In this document: positions 8,614 to 17,260 of the stretch, piece after piece
How the letters are laid out: each line of letters begins with the position of its first letter
Position numbering within the stretch: the first letter of the stretch is position 1
NCBI RefSeq assembly: GCF_000178855.1
Contig: NZ_ADVG01000004.1
Span: forward strand, 2,108,001 to 2,172,000
Origin: Ktedonobacter racemifer DSM 44963
GTDB taxonomy: Bacteria; Chloroflexota; Ktedonobacteria; Ktedonobacterales; Ktedonobacteraceae
Length of the DNA: 64,000 bases
Direction of reading: 5' to 3'
Translations under genes and position numbers: made by a program
The notes under the pieces: generated by a model
Told to the model about the DNA's origin: nothing
What the model saw: the letters and a program-made list of their open reading frames with translations, nothing else
Databases searched by the model: none

Positions 8614-9679
8614 TCAAGCCGTTTTTTGTGCTCTGGCTGCATACAACGGATCAAAGTCCGCCTCGTTTTTGACGACCGCAAAGGCAATGTGTAAGAGCTT
8701 TCGTGCCGCAGCGCAACGAGCGACCTTCATGGGTTTGCCTGCCGCTCGTAAACGATCATAAAATGCCTTGATGACGGGGTTGTATTGAGCGGCACTCAAG
8801 GTTGCCAGATACACAGCCGTACGAAGTGCAGCATTTCCTGTATGCCCAATGTTTGCTCGCCCATGGACACTGGTTCCCGATTGGAATGGATGAGGAGCCA
8901 GCCCAGCATATGCCGTCAGTTCTTCCACCGTGTTACACAGCGTAAAATTGAGCGTCGTAACCAGGAGCCAGGCGGCAGTCAGTAGCCCGATCCCAGGAAT
9001 GGTCTGGAGCCTGATGGCAGATGCTGTCCATAAGGAGTCAAGAGAAAGAGCCTTATCAAGCTCGGCCTCTCCTTCCAACATCTGTTCGGTCAGTGACTCT
9101 ATCAAGAATTGCATGCGTGTGTGTACGGAAGCAATCACGCGCGGGACAGTGACTCAATGCATGGAATTGGTTGCGGAGCTGTTGACGCATTTGCATGAGG
9201 CTCTCACGTTCGTTCAATCGGTGATAGCGTTCAACAAAAATGGCCGGAGGAGGGGTCCATACGGCTGGCTGAAGCAAAGCGGCGAGTTGCGCCAGCGTTT
9301 GAGCATCGATGGCATCCGTCTTTGCTTGCTTAAGTAAGGCTTTGGCAAAATGGTGAGCCTGAGCTGGGTTAATGACACTGATGGCGAAGCCAGCTTGAGC
9401 CAGGGTGGTTGCGAGCATCATCCAATAGGAACCAGTTGCTTCCATCACAACAAGAATGCTCTTAGCAGAATGCCCTGTAGCGAGCAAGCGTTGCTGGAGC
9501 GTCTGGAAGCCTTGAGGGGTCTGATCAATGGTGAGCGCGCGCCAGATCTTCCTAGAGGGCTCCTTCCAAGCGACAGATGCCGTCGCCGCTGCGATGTCAA
9601 TGCCAACGAAGAGGTCATACAATGGTTCTGGAGAGGATGTCATAGCGACTCCTTTCGTCTGATCGAGAGAGAAATTCAT
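8614..9679 (-). pseudogene. IS110-family transposase, frameshifted (copy A)
   Basis: N-terminal frame (from 9679; alternate ATG at about 9643, MTSSPEPLYDLFVGIDIAAA) has the DEDD RuvC-like start FVGIDIAAATAS, then LVVMEATGSYW and KTDAIDAQ. It runs out of frame after LRNQFHALSHCP. The C-terminal frame (ending 8614) has LQTIPGIGLLTAAWLL and the serine-bearing C-terminal domain FQSGTSVHGRANIGHTGNAAL. One extra C in a CCC run at the junction would explain the shift. Both copies have it, so it predates duplication; programmed shifting cannot be excluded. Otherwise full length for IS110. Confidence 0.85.
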
Positions 9680-9884
9680 TCCTGTCTCGGACCTGGGGCA
9701 AGGCCAGTCTTAGCTCGTGATACGTGGTCAAAGCCACACGATACGGTTCAAACTTGGGCCAGCCCGAGATGATGGGGGACAGTCTTACGTTCGCGGTCGA
9801 ACCGAGGCTCGTACCTCGCCCTCAGCATCATCTTGGAACCGATGCTCCTAGTATACGAGCTGTCACCAGGGGCAGAGTAGCGGG
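9680..9884 (-). ncRNA. Candidate bridge-RNA region of IS110 copy A
   Basis: IS110-group elements encode a bridge RNA in the non-coding end upstream of the transposase. This 205-bp block between the element end and the transposase start is shared almost base for base with copy B (14940-15144), and contains several short inverted repeats. Assignment is positional; loops matching target and donor were not resolved by eye. Confidence 0.35.
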
Positions 9885-10107
9885 TAATACAGGTACATGC
9901 TTCTAAAGAGGCTGCTTTCAGCCGTTACTGCACTGAAAAATGCTCCATTGCCTGATTGTAAGAAAGCGCGCGCCACACATCCTCGCCAGAACACAACAAC
10001 GGCCGTCAAACGCATTGGCTGACCCCTCCGATGACTGAGAGAAGCGTTTGGAGGGCTCCTATCATCGCTCATCGGAGAGGGATCTGCTCGCCAGGACTCA
10101 CGTTCTG
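9885..10107. other. Spacer between IS110 copy A and P450 gene
   Basis: No gene supported. It holds the 3' flank of the P450 gene. No sequence continuing the reading frame interrupted at 8495 is recognisable here, so the target gene on this side has decayed or been deleted. Confidence 0.4.
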
Positions 10108-11283
10108 TTACTTCTCCCAAGTCATGGGCAACTTCTTCACCCCCAAAACGGACATGCTACTGATCAGAGACAGCGGCGCATCGGACACATGCCAGGAGCC
10201 AGGCAGGCGGTCGAGCATCGCGCTCAGCGCAATCTTCGCCTCCAAACGCGCCAGGGGAGCGCCCAGACAGAAATGGATGCCACGCCCGAAGCCCAGATGC
10301 CGATTTGGCTCACGCTCGATCATGAACTGATTGGCATCGGGGAACTGGGCCTCATCACGATTCGCCGAGGCAATCCAGGCAAAGAGTAACTTGCCAGCTT
10401 CTATGCGCTGATCGCCAATCGTCGTCTCGGTCGTGGTCCCGCGTATCGTGAGTTTGAGCGGCGAGTAGTAGCGCAGTGCCTCTTCAAGAGCGCTCGGCAC
10501 CAGCTCGCGATTGGCACGCAGACGTTGCACCGCTTCAGGATGCTTATCCAGGCACAGGATGGCATTGCCAAGCAGATTGGTCGTGGTCTCGTTGCCTGCG
10601 ACCAGGAGCAGCACACAGAACCCCAGCAATTCCTCGTTCGAGAGGCGCTCCCCATCCACTTCCGCCAGCAGCAGTGCGCTCACCAGGTCGTTCTGGGGAT
10701 GCGCACGCCGCTCCTCAAAGATCTGGGTGAAGTAGGCACTCATGCTGTCTGTGGCTTGTATGACCGCCTGCCTGGCCTCTTCCGTCGCTTCCTCGTCTCC
10801 CGAGACGAAAGCATCAGACCACTGCTTGAACTCCTCACGCCGCTCCGCAGGGATGCCCAACAACTCCGCAATGACCGTGATAGGCAGAGGATAAGCCAGA
10901 TCCCTGATCACATCCATCTCACCCACATTCTGCACCTGGTCGAGCAATCCATTGGTGATCTCCTTGATGCGCGACTCCATGTGAGCCACCATGCGCGGCG
11001 TGAAGGCTTGCGAAACGAGCTGGCGCAACTGGCGATGACGCGGCGGGTCCATACGTAGCATGCTCGAACTGATCGGAGTGGCATTGCGGTACTCGGGTGG
11101 CAGGAAGCTGCTCTCATCGGAAGAAAACGTCGCGTGATCACTCAACACACGTGCCACATCGTCGTAGCGGAAGATGTGCCATGCCTGAATCTTCTGGTCG
11201 AAGAAAACGGGCTGCGTCTCACGCATCTGACGATACCAGTCATACGAGGCAGTGAGCTGTTCTCGATTGGAATGTGTCTGCAT
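10108..11283 (-). CDS. Cytochrome P450
   Basis: A 391-residue soluble bacterial P450, full length. I-helix oxygen-binding motif AGNETTT at 229-235, K-helix ExxR in EEALR (268-271), and heme loop FGRGIHFCLGAPLAR with the thiolate Cys at 339. It would hydroxylate or epoxidise a small hydrophobic substrate with electrons from a ferredoxin system, which is not encoded nearby. Similar class-I P450s occur in secondary-metabolite tailoring and xenobiotic oxidation. It is transcribed as a single gene after a long gap from the ABC operon. The Shine-Dalgarno is weak (AGAAAGAAG). Confidence 0.95.
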   Translation of the reverse strand: MQTHSNREQLTASYDWYRQMRETQPVFFDQKIQAWHIFRYDDVARVLSDHATFSSDESSFLPPEYRNATPISSSMLRMDPPRHRQLRQLVSQAFTPRMVAHMESRIKEITNGLLDQVQNVGEMDVIRDLAYPLPITVIAELLGIPAERREEFKQWSDAFVSGDEEATEEARQAVIQATDSMSAYFTQIFEERRAHPQNDLVSALLLAEVDGERLSNEELLGFCVLLLVAGNETTTNLLGNAILCLDKHPEAVQRLRANRELVPSALEEALRYYSPLKLTIRGTTTETTIGDQRIEAGKLLFAWIASANRDEAQFPDANQFMIEREPNRHLGFGRGIHFCLGAPLARLEAKIALSAMLDRLPGSWHVSDAPLSLISSMSVLGVKKLPMTWEK

Positions 11284-11715
11284 AGTTCTTCTTTCTCTTT
11301 CTTGTATCTTCTACTCGATTGGAAGTAAATGCCCCACGCGCGTGGGCAGATCTGGCCCGCAAACGTGGAAGAGTGCCAGGAGTTTTGAGCACTGTCGTCG
11401 TGCGCGTGATCCCTGTTTGCGTCAAGCAGGTGTGCTTTTCTGCTCGATCCGCGCTGGCGATCTCGCGCGGCGCGAGCGCTCTCTCATGACGACAGATCCT
11501 CCTTACGAGATGACGACAGGAAATCTGGTCATATACCGCAGAAAACCATGATGTGTTCTGCTGTGATGGGATACATGGCCGCGTGTTGGCTCGTCTTCTC
11601 TCAGGTCTTCTGGAAGCATTTCCGTGGTTGGGCTGAGTCTGGTCATGTCTTGCGCAGTCCATCGGGGCTTGAGACGGGTTGCCTCACGGCCACGCCCCGG
11701 TTTTCCAAACTGGGT
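11284..11715. other. 430-bp gap between ABC permease and P450
   Basis: No recognisable protein or RNA gene. It must carry the P450 promoter (right of 11284 on the minus strand) and the end of the PadR-ABC operon; I see no strong hairpin after the permease stop. Several weak open frames have no family resemblance. Confidence 0.4.
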
Positions 11716-12522
11716 TCATGACACGCGCTTTGTATAGGCCCTCATCGCAAAGATGTAGGCCACAACCAGAATGCCGACGCACCATGCAAGGGCAACCCAG
11801 ATCTCGTGAGACACTGGCTGCCCAGAGAGTAACGCACGGATGGTATTCACAATCGCCGTCACTGGCTGGTTTTCGGCAAAGACGCGGACGACCAGCGGCA
11901 TCGACTTCGTTGGCACAAACGCCGAGCTGATAAAGGGCAGGAAGGTAATCGGATACGAAAATGCGGTTGCCCCGTCTGTCGATTTGGCGGTCAGTCCGGG
12001 AATCACCGCAACCCAGGTTAACGCCAGCGTAAACAACGCGAGGATGCCGACGACAGTCAGCCATGACAGGATGCCCGCCGACGAACGAAAGCCCATCAGC
12101 AACGCGACGAGCATGATGACCACCACCGAAATCGCGTTGGAGACCAGCGAGGTCAGCACGTGTCCCCACAGCATGGTGGACGGGGCAATCGGCATGGAGC
12201 GAAAGCGCTCAATGATCCCCCGTTGCACATCGGTAAACAACCGATACGCCGTATAGGAGATCCCACTGGCAATCGCAATCAGGAAGATGCCAGGTAATAA
12301 GTAATTCACATAATTCCCGGTCCCGGTTTGAATGGCGCCACCGAACACATACACGAACAGCAACATCATCGCAATCGGCATGATCGTGACCGTGATGATG
12401 GTGTCCATACTGCGGAAGATATGGCGCATGGAACGACCAAGCATCACGCTCATATCGCTGAAAAAGTGGTTCTGTCTCGTTTCCATTTCCTGGGAACCAG
12501 GGACCTGAGTCGTTACTTCCAT
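11716..12522 (-). CDS. ABC-2 type transporter permease (DrrB-like)
   Basis: 268 residues with six predicted membrane helices and the ABC-2 layout: an N-terminal cytoplasmic stretch (MEVTTQVPGSQEMETRQNHF), TM1 with TIITVTIMPIAMMLLFVYVFGG, and the conserved cytoplasmic segment RGIIERFRSMPIAPSTMLWGHV before TM3. This is the DrrB/NodJ type that forms homodimeric export pores with a separate ATPase. Start ATG directly abuts the TAA of the ATPase gene, so the two are translationally coupled. Likely exports a drug or lipid-like metabolite under PadR control. Confidence 0.92.
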   Translation of the reverse strand: MEVTTQVPGSQEMETRQNHFFSDMSVMLGRSMRHIFRSMDTIITVTIMPIAMMLLFVYVFGGAIQTGTGNYVNYLLPGIFLIAIASGISYTAYRLFTDVQRGIIERFRSMPIAPSTMLWGHVLTSLVSNAISVVVIMLVALLMGFRSSAGILSWLTVVGILALFTLALTWVAVIPGLTAKSTDGATAFSYPITFLPFISSAFVPTKSMPLVVRVFAENQPVTAIVNTIRALLSGQPVSHEIWVALAWCVGILVVAYIFAMRAYTKRVS

Positions 12523-13284
12523 TTAGTGTGCCTCCTTTTTGCCAATGATGGCCAGAAAGATTTCCTCCAAGGTTGGTTGTTTTTCTACATACTCCACCGA
12601 AGCCGCTGGAAACAGCTTTTTAAGCTCCACGAGTGTGCCGCTGGCAATAATTTTCCCCTCATGGAGAATGGCAATGCGATCAGCAAGCTGTTCCGCCTCG
12701 TCCAATAACTGCGTAGTCAAGAAGACGGTGATGCCCCCATCCGCCAGTTCCTTCACCATTTTCCACACCTCGATGCGTGCCTCGGGGTCCAACCCGGTGG
12801 TTGGCTCGTCCAGGAACAGGATCGGCGGTGTTCCCACCAGGCTCATGGCCAGGTCCAGCCTGCGGCGCATTCCGCCGGAATACGTCGACGCACGGCGGTT
12901 GGCGGCATCGGTTAAACCGAAGCGGGTCAGCAATTCGTCGGCCACCTGGCGCGGTTGTGTGACGTGTCGAAGCCTGGCGATCATGATCAGATTTTCTCGC
13001 CCAGTCAACATCTCATCCACGGCGGCAAATTGCCCGGTCAGACTGATGGATTGCCGCACATGGTGTGGCTTTGACACCACATCCCATCCGTTGACGATGG
13101 TCGTGCCGCCGTCCTGTTTGAGCAGCGTGGTGAGGATTTTGACCAGTGTGGTCTTGCCCGCGCCGTTGGAGCCAAGCAGGGCAAAAATGCTGCCCCGCTC
13201 CACGCTGAAATTCACGCCCTTTAAGACATCGAGCTTCTTGTATGATTTGTGTAGATCTGCTACCTGAATTGCAGTGTTTGGCAC
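12523..13284 (-). CDS. ABC transporter ATP-binding protein (DrrA-like)
   Basis: 253 residues, one nucleotide-binding domain: Walker A GSNGAGKTTLVK, Q-loop SLTGQFAAVDEML, signature YSGGMRRRLDLAMSL, Walker B PPILFLDEPTTGLDPE, H-loop-type LTTQLLDEAEQ. The DrrA/CcmA class with a C-terminal extension that contacts the permease. It lies between the pentapeptide protein gene and the permease gene, 10 bases after the former. Together the pair should be an ATP-driven exporter. Confidence 0.95.
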   Translation of the reverse strand: MPNTAIQVADLHKSYKKLDVLKGVNFSVERGSIFALLGSNGAGKTTLVKILTTLLKQDGGTTIVNGWDVVSKPHHVRQSISLTGQFAAVDEMLTGRENLIMIARLRHVTQPRQVADELLTRFGLTDAANRRASTYSGGMRRRLDLAMSLVGTPPILFLDEPTTGLDPEARIEVWKMVKELADGGITVFLTTQLLDEAEQLADRIAILHEGKIIASGTLVELKKLFPAASVEYVEKQPTLEEIFLAIIGKKEAH

Positions 13285-13294
13285 AATCTCCTCC

Positions 13295-14158
13295 TTATGA
13301 GAGAACAGTCACCTTCGAGACATCAGCTCCCAGGCCTTTGAGCGCGGCATACGTTAACTTATCCATCATCGCGCCGTCAAAGTGAATGGATTGAATGGCA
13401 CGCTTCAAAGACCAGATCCCCACCTGGCGGAACGACACATTTTTAAGGGTCGCACCCTGAAACGACACATCCTTGAGTGCCGGCAGGTCAAACGTGACGC
13501 CAAGAAAGGTCTGCCCATCAAGTCGCTGTTTGCTCAGGTCGGAATATTTGAAGTCCACGCCGAGAAAGGTACAGCGTTCAAAAGTTGTTTTTCTCAGGTC
13601 GGTATATTTGAAGTTGACATCAGTCAGCGTGACGCCGATGAATTTTGCTCCGACCAGCCCCGACTTGTTGAAGTTGGTGCGAACAAGGATGGCTTCACGG
13701 AAGTTCGCATCCGTCAGGTCAAGGGTGGAGAAGTCGCAATCGGTCAGATTGGCGCCAGCAAAGGTGGCTTCACGGACGTCACTGCCCCGAAACGAGCTCC
13801 CGGTTAAGTCCGCGCCCGTAAAGTCCGAGCCACGCAACGCACTCCCTTTAAAATTTCCTTTCTGCGCGATCACGCCCGCAAAGTCGCTCTGTGGCAGATG
13901 GCTCGCACTCAAGTTGATGGCCACCTGCCGCTCCAGCGAGTGGGAGAGGTTGGCGACCTCCTGGACGGTTTGCTCAATGTCGCCGATACTCTCAATGGTC
14001 ATGGTCAAGGCGGTTTCCTCATCCTTGCCCTCGGCTTTGAGCTCACGGAACCGCTCCTGCAAATCGGAGAGCAGATCAGCCTTTAATTCGGCGACGCTTT
14101 TGACCTCATCGTAAGGAGCAAAAACGCCGTTGACATAGTTGGTCAATTTCTGATTCAT
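13295..14158 (-). CDS. Pentapeptide-repeat protein with helical N-terminal domain
   Basis: 287 residues. Residues 1-75 form a helical domain (DEVKSVAELKADLLSDLQER, DEETALTMTIESIGDIEQ) resembling the short HAAS/DUF1700-like domain that accompanies PadR regulators. Residues 85-270 are pentapeptide repeats of the A(D/N)Lxx type, for example GSDFTGADLTGSSFRGSD and TNFNKSGLVGAKF, which fold as a right-handed quadrilateral beta helix. Such proteins protect gyrase (Qnr, MfpA) or serve as scaffolds. Its place between padR and the ABC genes suggests a role in self-protection or in exporter regulation (inference). Confidence 0.85.
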   Translation of the reverse strand: MNQKLTNYVNGVFAPYDEVKSVAELKADLLSDLQERFRELKAEGKDEETALTMTIESIGDIEQTVQEVANLSHSLERQVAINLSASHLPQSDFAGVIAQKGNFKGSALRGSDFTGADLTGSSFRGSDVREATFAGANLTDCDFSTLDLTDANFREAILVRTNFNKSGLVGAKFIGVTLTDVNFKYTDLRKTTFERCTFLGVDFKYSDLSKQRLDGQTFLGVTFDLPALKDVSFQGATLKNVSFRQVGIWSLKRAIQSIHFDGAMMDKLTYAALKGLGADVSKVTVLS

Positions 14159-14173
14159 AACAACACCTTTCCT

Positions 14174-14503
14174 TTACAAGAGGTTATCGAGCACGCGCTT
14201 CGCGTACTCCCAATTCCTTTTGTTGCGATCGTACGTTACTTTCCCTTTTTCAGTAATCCTGAAGTATTTCCGCCTTCCGCCCTGCGATTCATCGCCCCAA
14301 TACCATTCGATATCCCCGTCCATCTCAAGCCGCCGGACGCTGGAGTACATGGTGGCTTCCTTTAATTCATAGTCACCACCCGAGCGCTCAGCTATCAGCT
14401 TGACAATCTCGTAGCCGTAGCGGTCAGCTTCCGATAAGAGCCGTAAAATCATCGTATCGGTATGTCCGCGCAGCAGGTCGGAGGTCAGTTTGCTTTCACT
14501 CAT
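14174..14503 (-). CDS. PadR-family transcriptional regulator
   Basis: 109 residues from ATG at 14503, chosen because GAGGTGATGAG immediately precedes it and a consensus promoter lies just upstream. Winged-helix domain: LLRGHTDTMILRLLSEADRYGYEIVKLIAERSGGDYELKEATMYSSVRRLEMDGDIE, with the family-typical YGYEI and TMYSSVRRLE. Small PadR proteins repress a neighbouring transporter operon and are released by its substrate. It is the first gene of padR-pentapeptide-ABC ATPase-permease, and the promoter palindrome fits autorepression. Confidence 0.93.
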   Translation of the reverse strand: MSESKLTSDLLRGHTDTMILRLLSEADRYGYEIVKLIAERSGGDYELKEATMYSSVRRLEMDGDIEWYWGDESQGGRRKYFRITEKGKVTYDRNKRNWEYAKRVLDNLL

Positions 14504-14522
14504 CTCATCACCTCGTAGTTGG

Positions 14523-14559
14523 AGTATACACCATATTACTGTGATTGTCAAGGTAATAT
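14523..14559 (-). promoter_or_regulatory. Sigma70 consensus promoter of padR operon with overlapping palindrome
   Basis: Minus strand: TTGACA (14546-14551), 17-base spacer, TATACT (14523-14528), an essentially consensus promoter. ATATTAC (14533-14539) and GTAATAT (14553-14559) form a 7-bp inverted repeat around the -35 element, a plausible PadR operator. Confidence 0.75.
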
Positions 14560-14616
14560 TTCAACGGTCATACTTTGTTCGATAAACCAGCTCGCTGTTC
14601 TTTACCTCGTGGTTGG

Positions 14617-14645
14617 AGTGTACATCATATTACTATGATTGTCAA
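14617..14645 (-). promoter_or_regulatory. Second, duplicated promoter copy
   Basis: Minus strand: TTGACA (14640-14645), 17-base spacer, TACACT (14617-14622). One arm of the palindrome seen in the proximal copy is lost here, so repression by PadR may differ between the two. Confidence 0.55.
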
Positions 14646-14699
14646 GGTATTGTTTCGGTGGTCATACTTTATTTGCTAAACCAGCTCTCTGTTCCTTAT

Positions 14700-14939
14700 T
14701 TGACATCCCTGGATTCGGATGGGAGAGGGCAAAGACCGGTTGGGAAAACAAGCGCCACTTTGCGGCTTCCGGCACGGGCTCGACCTCCGTCACTGGAGCC
14801 TCGTAGACAACAAGGAAGCCTGGTTTCCATGATGCTGGGACTCTCTGGCTCATCATCGCTGATCATGGAGCATGACCCATCCTGGAGAGAGAAACAGAAG
14901 CCCATTTTTGAGCAGAAAGAGGGATAGATGCTTGCCTTG
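14700..14939. other. Gene-free flank before IS110 copy B
   Basis: No supported gene. A minus-strand frame with PGFLVVYEAPVTEVEPVPE has protein-like composition but no recognised family, and is probably a decayed coding remnant. Confidence 0.3.
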
Positions 14940-15144
14940 CCCGCTACTCTGCCCCTGGTGACAGCTCGTATACTAGGAGCATCGGTTCCAAGATGATGCT
15001 GAGGGCGAGGTACGAGCCTCGGTTCGACCGCGAACGTAAGACTGTCCCCCATCATCTCGGGCTGGCCCAAGTTTGAACCGTATCGTGTGGCTTTGACCAC
15101 GTATCACGAGCTAAGACTGGCCTTGCCCCAGGTCCGAGACAGGA
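14940..15144 (+). ncRNA. Candidate bridge-RNA region of IS110 copy B
   Basis: Non-coding element end upstream of the transposase start, corresponding to the place where IS110-group bridge RNAs are encoded. Conservation with copy A is much higher than that of flanking DNA, as expected for any part of the element. Called by position only. Confidence 0.35.
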
Positions 15145-16210
15145 ATGAATTTCTCTCTCGATCAGACGAAAGGAGTCGCTATGACATCCTCTCCAGAACC
15201 ATTGTATGACCTCTTCGTTGGCATTGACATCGCAGCGGCGACGGCATCTGTCGCTTGGAAGGAGCCCTCCCGGAAGATCTGGCGCGCGCTCACCATTGAT
15301 CAGACCCCTCAAGGCTTCCAGACGCTCCAGCAACGCTTGCTCGCTACAGGGCATTCTGCTAAGAGCATTCTTGTTGTGATGGAAGCAACTGGTTCCTATT
15401 GGATGACGCTGGCAACCACCCTGGCTCAAGCTGGCTTCGCCATCAGTGTCATTAACCCAGCTCAGGCTCACCATTTTGCCAAAGCCTTACTTAAGCAAGC
15501 AAAGACGGATGCCATCGATGCTCAAGCGCTGGCGCAACTCGCCGCTTTGCTTCAGCCAGCCGTATGGACCCCTCCTCCGGCCATTTTTGTTGAACGCTAT
15601 CACCGATTGAACGAACGTGAGAGCCTCATGCAAATGCGTCAACAGCTCCGCAACCAATTCCATGCATTGAGTCACTGTCCCGCGCGTGATTGCTTCCGTA
15701 CACACACGCATGCAATTCTTGATAGAGTCACTGACCGAACAGATGTTGGAAGGAGAGGCCGAGCTTGATAAGGCTCTTTCTCTTGACTCCTTATGGACAG
15801 CATCTGCCATCAGGCTCCAGACCATTCCTGGGATCGGGCTACTGACTGCCGCCTGGCTCCTGGTTACGACGCTCAATTTTACGCTGTGTAACACGGTGGA
15901 AGAACTGACGGCATATGCTGGGCTGGCTCCTCATCCATTCCAATCGGGAACCAGTGTCCATGGGCGAGCAAACATTGGGCATACAGGAAATGCTGCACTT
16001 CGTACGGCTGTGTATCTGGCAACCTTGAGTGCCGCTCAATACAACCCCGTCATCAAGGCATTTTATGATCGTTTACGAGCGGCAGGCAAACCCATGAAGG
16101 TCGCTCGTTGCGCTGCGGCACGAAAGCTCTTACACATTGCCTTTGCGGTCGTCAAAAACGAGGCGGACTTTGATCCGTTGTATGCAGCCAGAGCACAAAA
16201 AACGGCTTGA
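15145..16210 (+). pseudogene. IS110-family transposase, frameshifted (copy B)
   Basis: Same two-frame structure as copy A. The first frame begins near 15145, or at the ATG at 15181 preceded by GAAAGGAG, which is the better start; it ends in a scrambled tail at 15768. The second frame is open from 15671 and ends at 16210. Motifs: VGIDIAAATAS, VVMEATGSYW, IPGIGLLTAAWLL, GTSVHGRANIGHTG. The +1 shift falls at the CCC run near 15679. If no frameshifting occurs, neither copy makes active transposase. Confidence 0.85.
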
Positions 16211-16328
16211 TAGTTTGACACATCAATAGAAGAAAATGTTTTCTTCTTCATATCCCACATATTTTTTTATTTTTGGGAAGCAGAGCAATATCCCTCTTGA
16301 CAAACAATACCGTATCTTACGTAGCGGG

Positions 16329-17260
16329 ACCCCTAGAAGAGGGTGGGCCGTTGCAGGGACGTTGTTGATGGCGGTGTTGTTTGGTGAGGGCACATGACGT
16401 TGGTGGAGGCACGAGGGTGGTTGTGTCGCGAGGGATGTGCTATGGTAGGTGAGAAAACACAGGGAAGGAGCGTGAAGAAGACCATATGCGCGTGAGTGAG
16501 TCGGTGGTGCTGCCGCTTCCTTATGATCGAGCAATGGTCCCCTTTTCCTCTTGTTCGTGGTGAGCGGTCGGGCTGCCCTGGCAATGATGGTATGGCAGGG
16601 GCAGCGATGTTTTTTGGGGTGAGGAATAAAAAGGATCTAGCTTCTTTCCTTGTTGCGAGCGCTGGCGTAAGAGGGGGCAGAGAGGTCGCGTGAATTGTGT
16701 GCTGAAGTGGGTGTCTCTTTACATTGGTGTGAGCGAGGAGAGCGAGGCAGGCTGGAAAGAACGCGATGATTCTGGTTCGAGGGGACGTGCAGCAAGGTAC
16801 TCAGGATGGGGTGTTCTTTGCTGTTGAAAGAGGCCTCACCTATGCAGAAAATGACGATGCTGGAAGAATCAATTGGCTTTTCAAGCGGTTTCATGGGAAA
16901 ATCGATGCGCCAATGAACGTAGCGTCTGCATCATGTTGTCTCGAGCGATACATCCCCCTTTGCGTGCTGCCACCAGGGTCGGTTGCATTGTTTGCCACAA
17001 ACGAACTTGCACGTTATCCTGGTTTGCACCCTCCTTTCCGTTGGAGAGCTGGAAGCGGTCTGCCTCGTGAGAGGCAATGGTGGAAGGAGGGAGGAACGCG
17101 AAGCAGACGTTGTCTCGTTCAGGGGAGGCGTTCTTGTGCGCCGAAGGCGGTGGCAATGATTTCGGCATCATGCAGCGCCTGGGCGCGCTCATTGTTCAAC
17201 CTAGTATTTACGACAGGGAATGTTTTCTGTCACATGTTGTCGAGAGGAAAGAAACGTTTG
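16329..17260. other. 930 bp with no supported gene
   Basis: G-rich DNA between IS110 copy B and the metallophosphoesterase. A frame open in phase with the downstream gene runs from 16766 but its translation is rich in Cys, Arg and Trp without domain-like order, so I treat it as non-coding. The downstream promoter should lie here. Confidence 0.45.

Larger units (their letters stand above)
8496..9884 (-). mobile_element. IS110-family element, copy A (1389 bp)
   Basis: Bounded by CCCGCTAC (8496-8503) and GTAGCGGG (9877-9884). The boundaries were set by comparing with the inverted copy at 14940-16328, which has the same length and the same ends while flanks differ. It contains about 200 bp of non-coding DNA upstream of the transposase start, about 120 bp downstream, and the same transposase frameshift as copy B. 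Confidence 0.9.
14510..14695. repeat. Tandem imperfect ~95-bp duplication of the padR promoter region
   Basis: The block from about 14510 to 14600 is repeated at about 14605 to 14695 with scattered substitutions; shared words include ATTGTCAAGGTA, GGTCATACTTT and AAACCAGCTC. Each unit carries a -35/-10 pair reading toward padR. The copy nearer padR keeps the consensus -10 and the palindrome; the distal one has diverged. Confidence 0.8.
14940..16328 (+). mobile_element. IS110-family element, copy B (1389 bp), inverted relative to copy A
   Basis: Ends CCCGCTAC (14940-14947) and GTAGCGGG (16321-16328). It has the same length as copy A with only a few substitutions, for example Met to Thr in the SYWM/TLATT segment and Thr to Ala in IDAQT/ALAQL. 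With copy A it forms a 5-kb inverted-repeat pair around the P450 and PadR-ABC genes. Confidence 0.9.

Noticed and set aside
11240..11662. 140-codon open frame upstream of the P450 gene on the minus strand
   Set aside because: Overlaps the P450 start in another phase, is Arg/His/Thr-rich, and has no family resemblance.
9885..14939. Composite IS110 transposon carrying P450 and ABC genes
   Set aside because: IS110 elements are not known to mobilise intervening DNA as a pair, ends are inverted, and no outer target duplication was seen.
16766..17260. 165-codon N-terminal extension of the metallophosphoesterase
   Set aside because: The extension is rich in Cys, Trp and Arg without domain-like order, and a ribosome site precedes the ATG at 17261, where the family begins.
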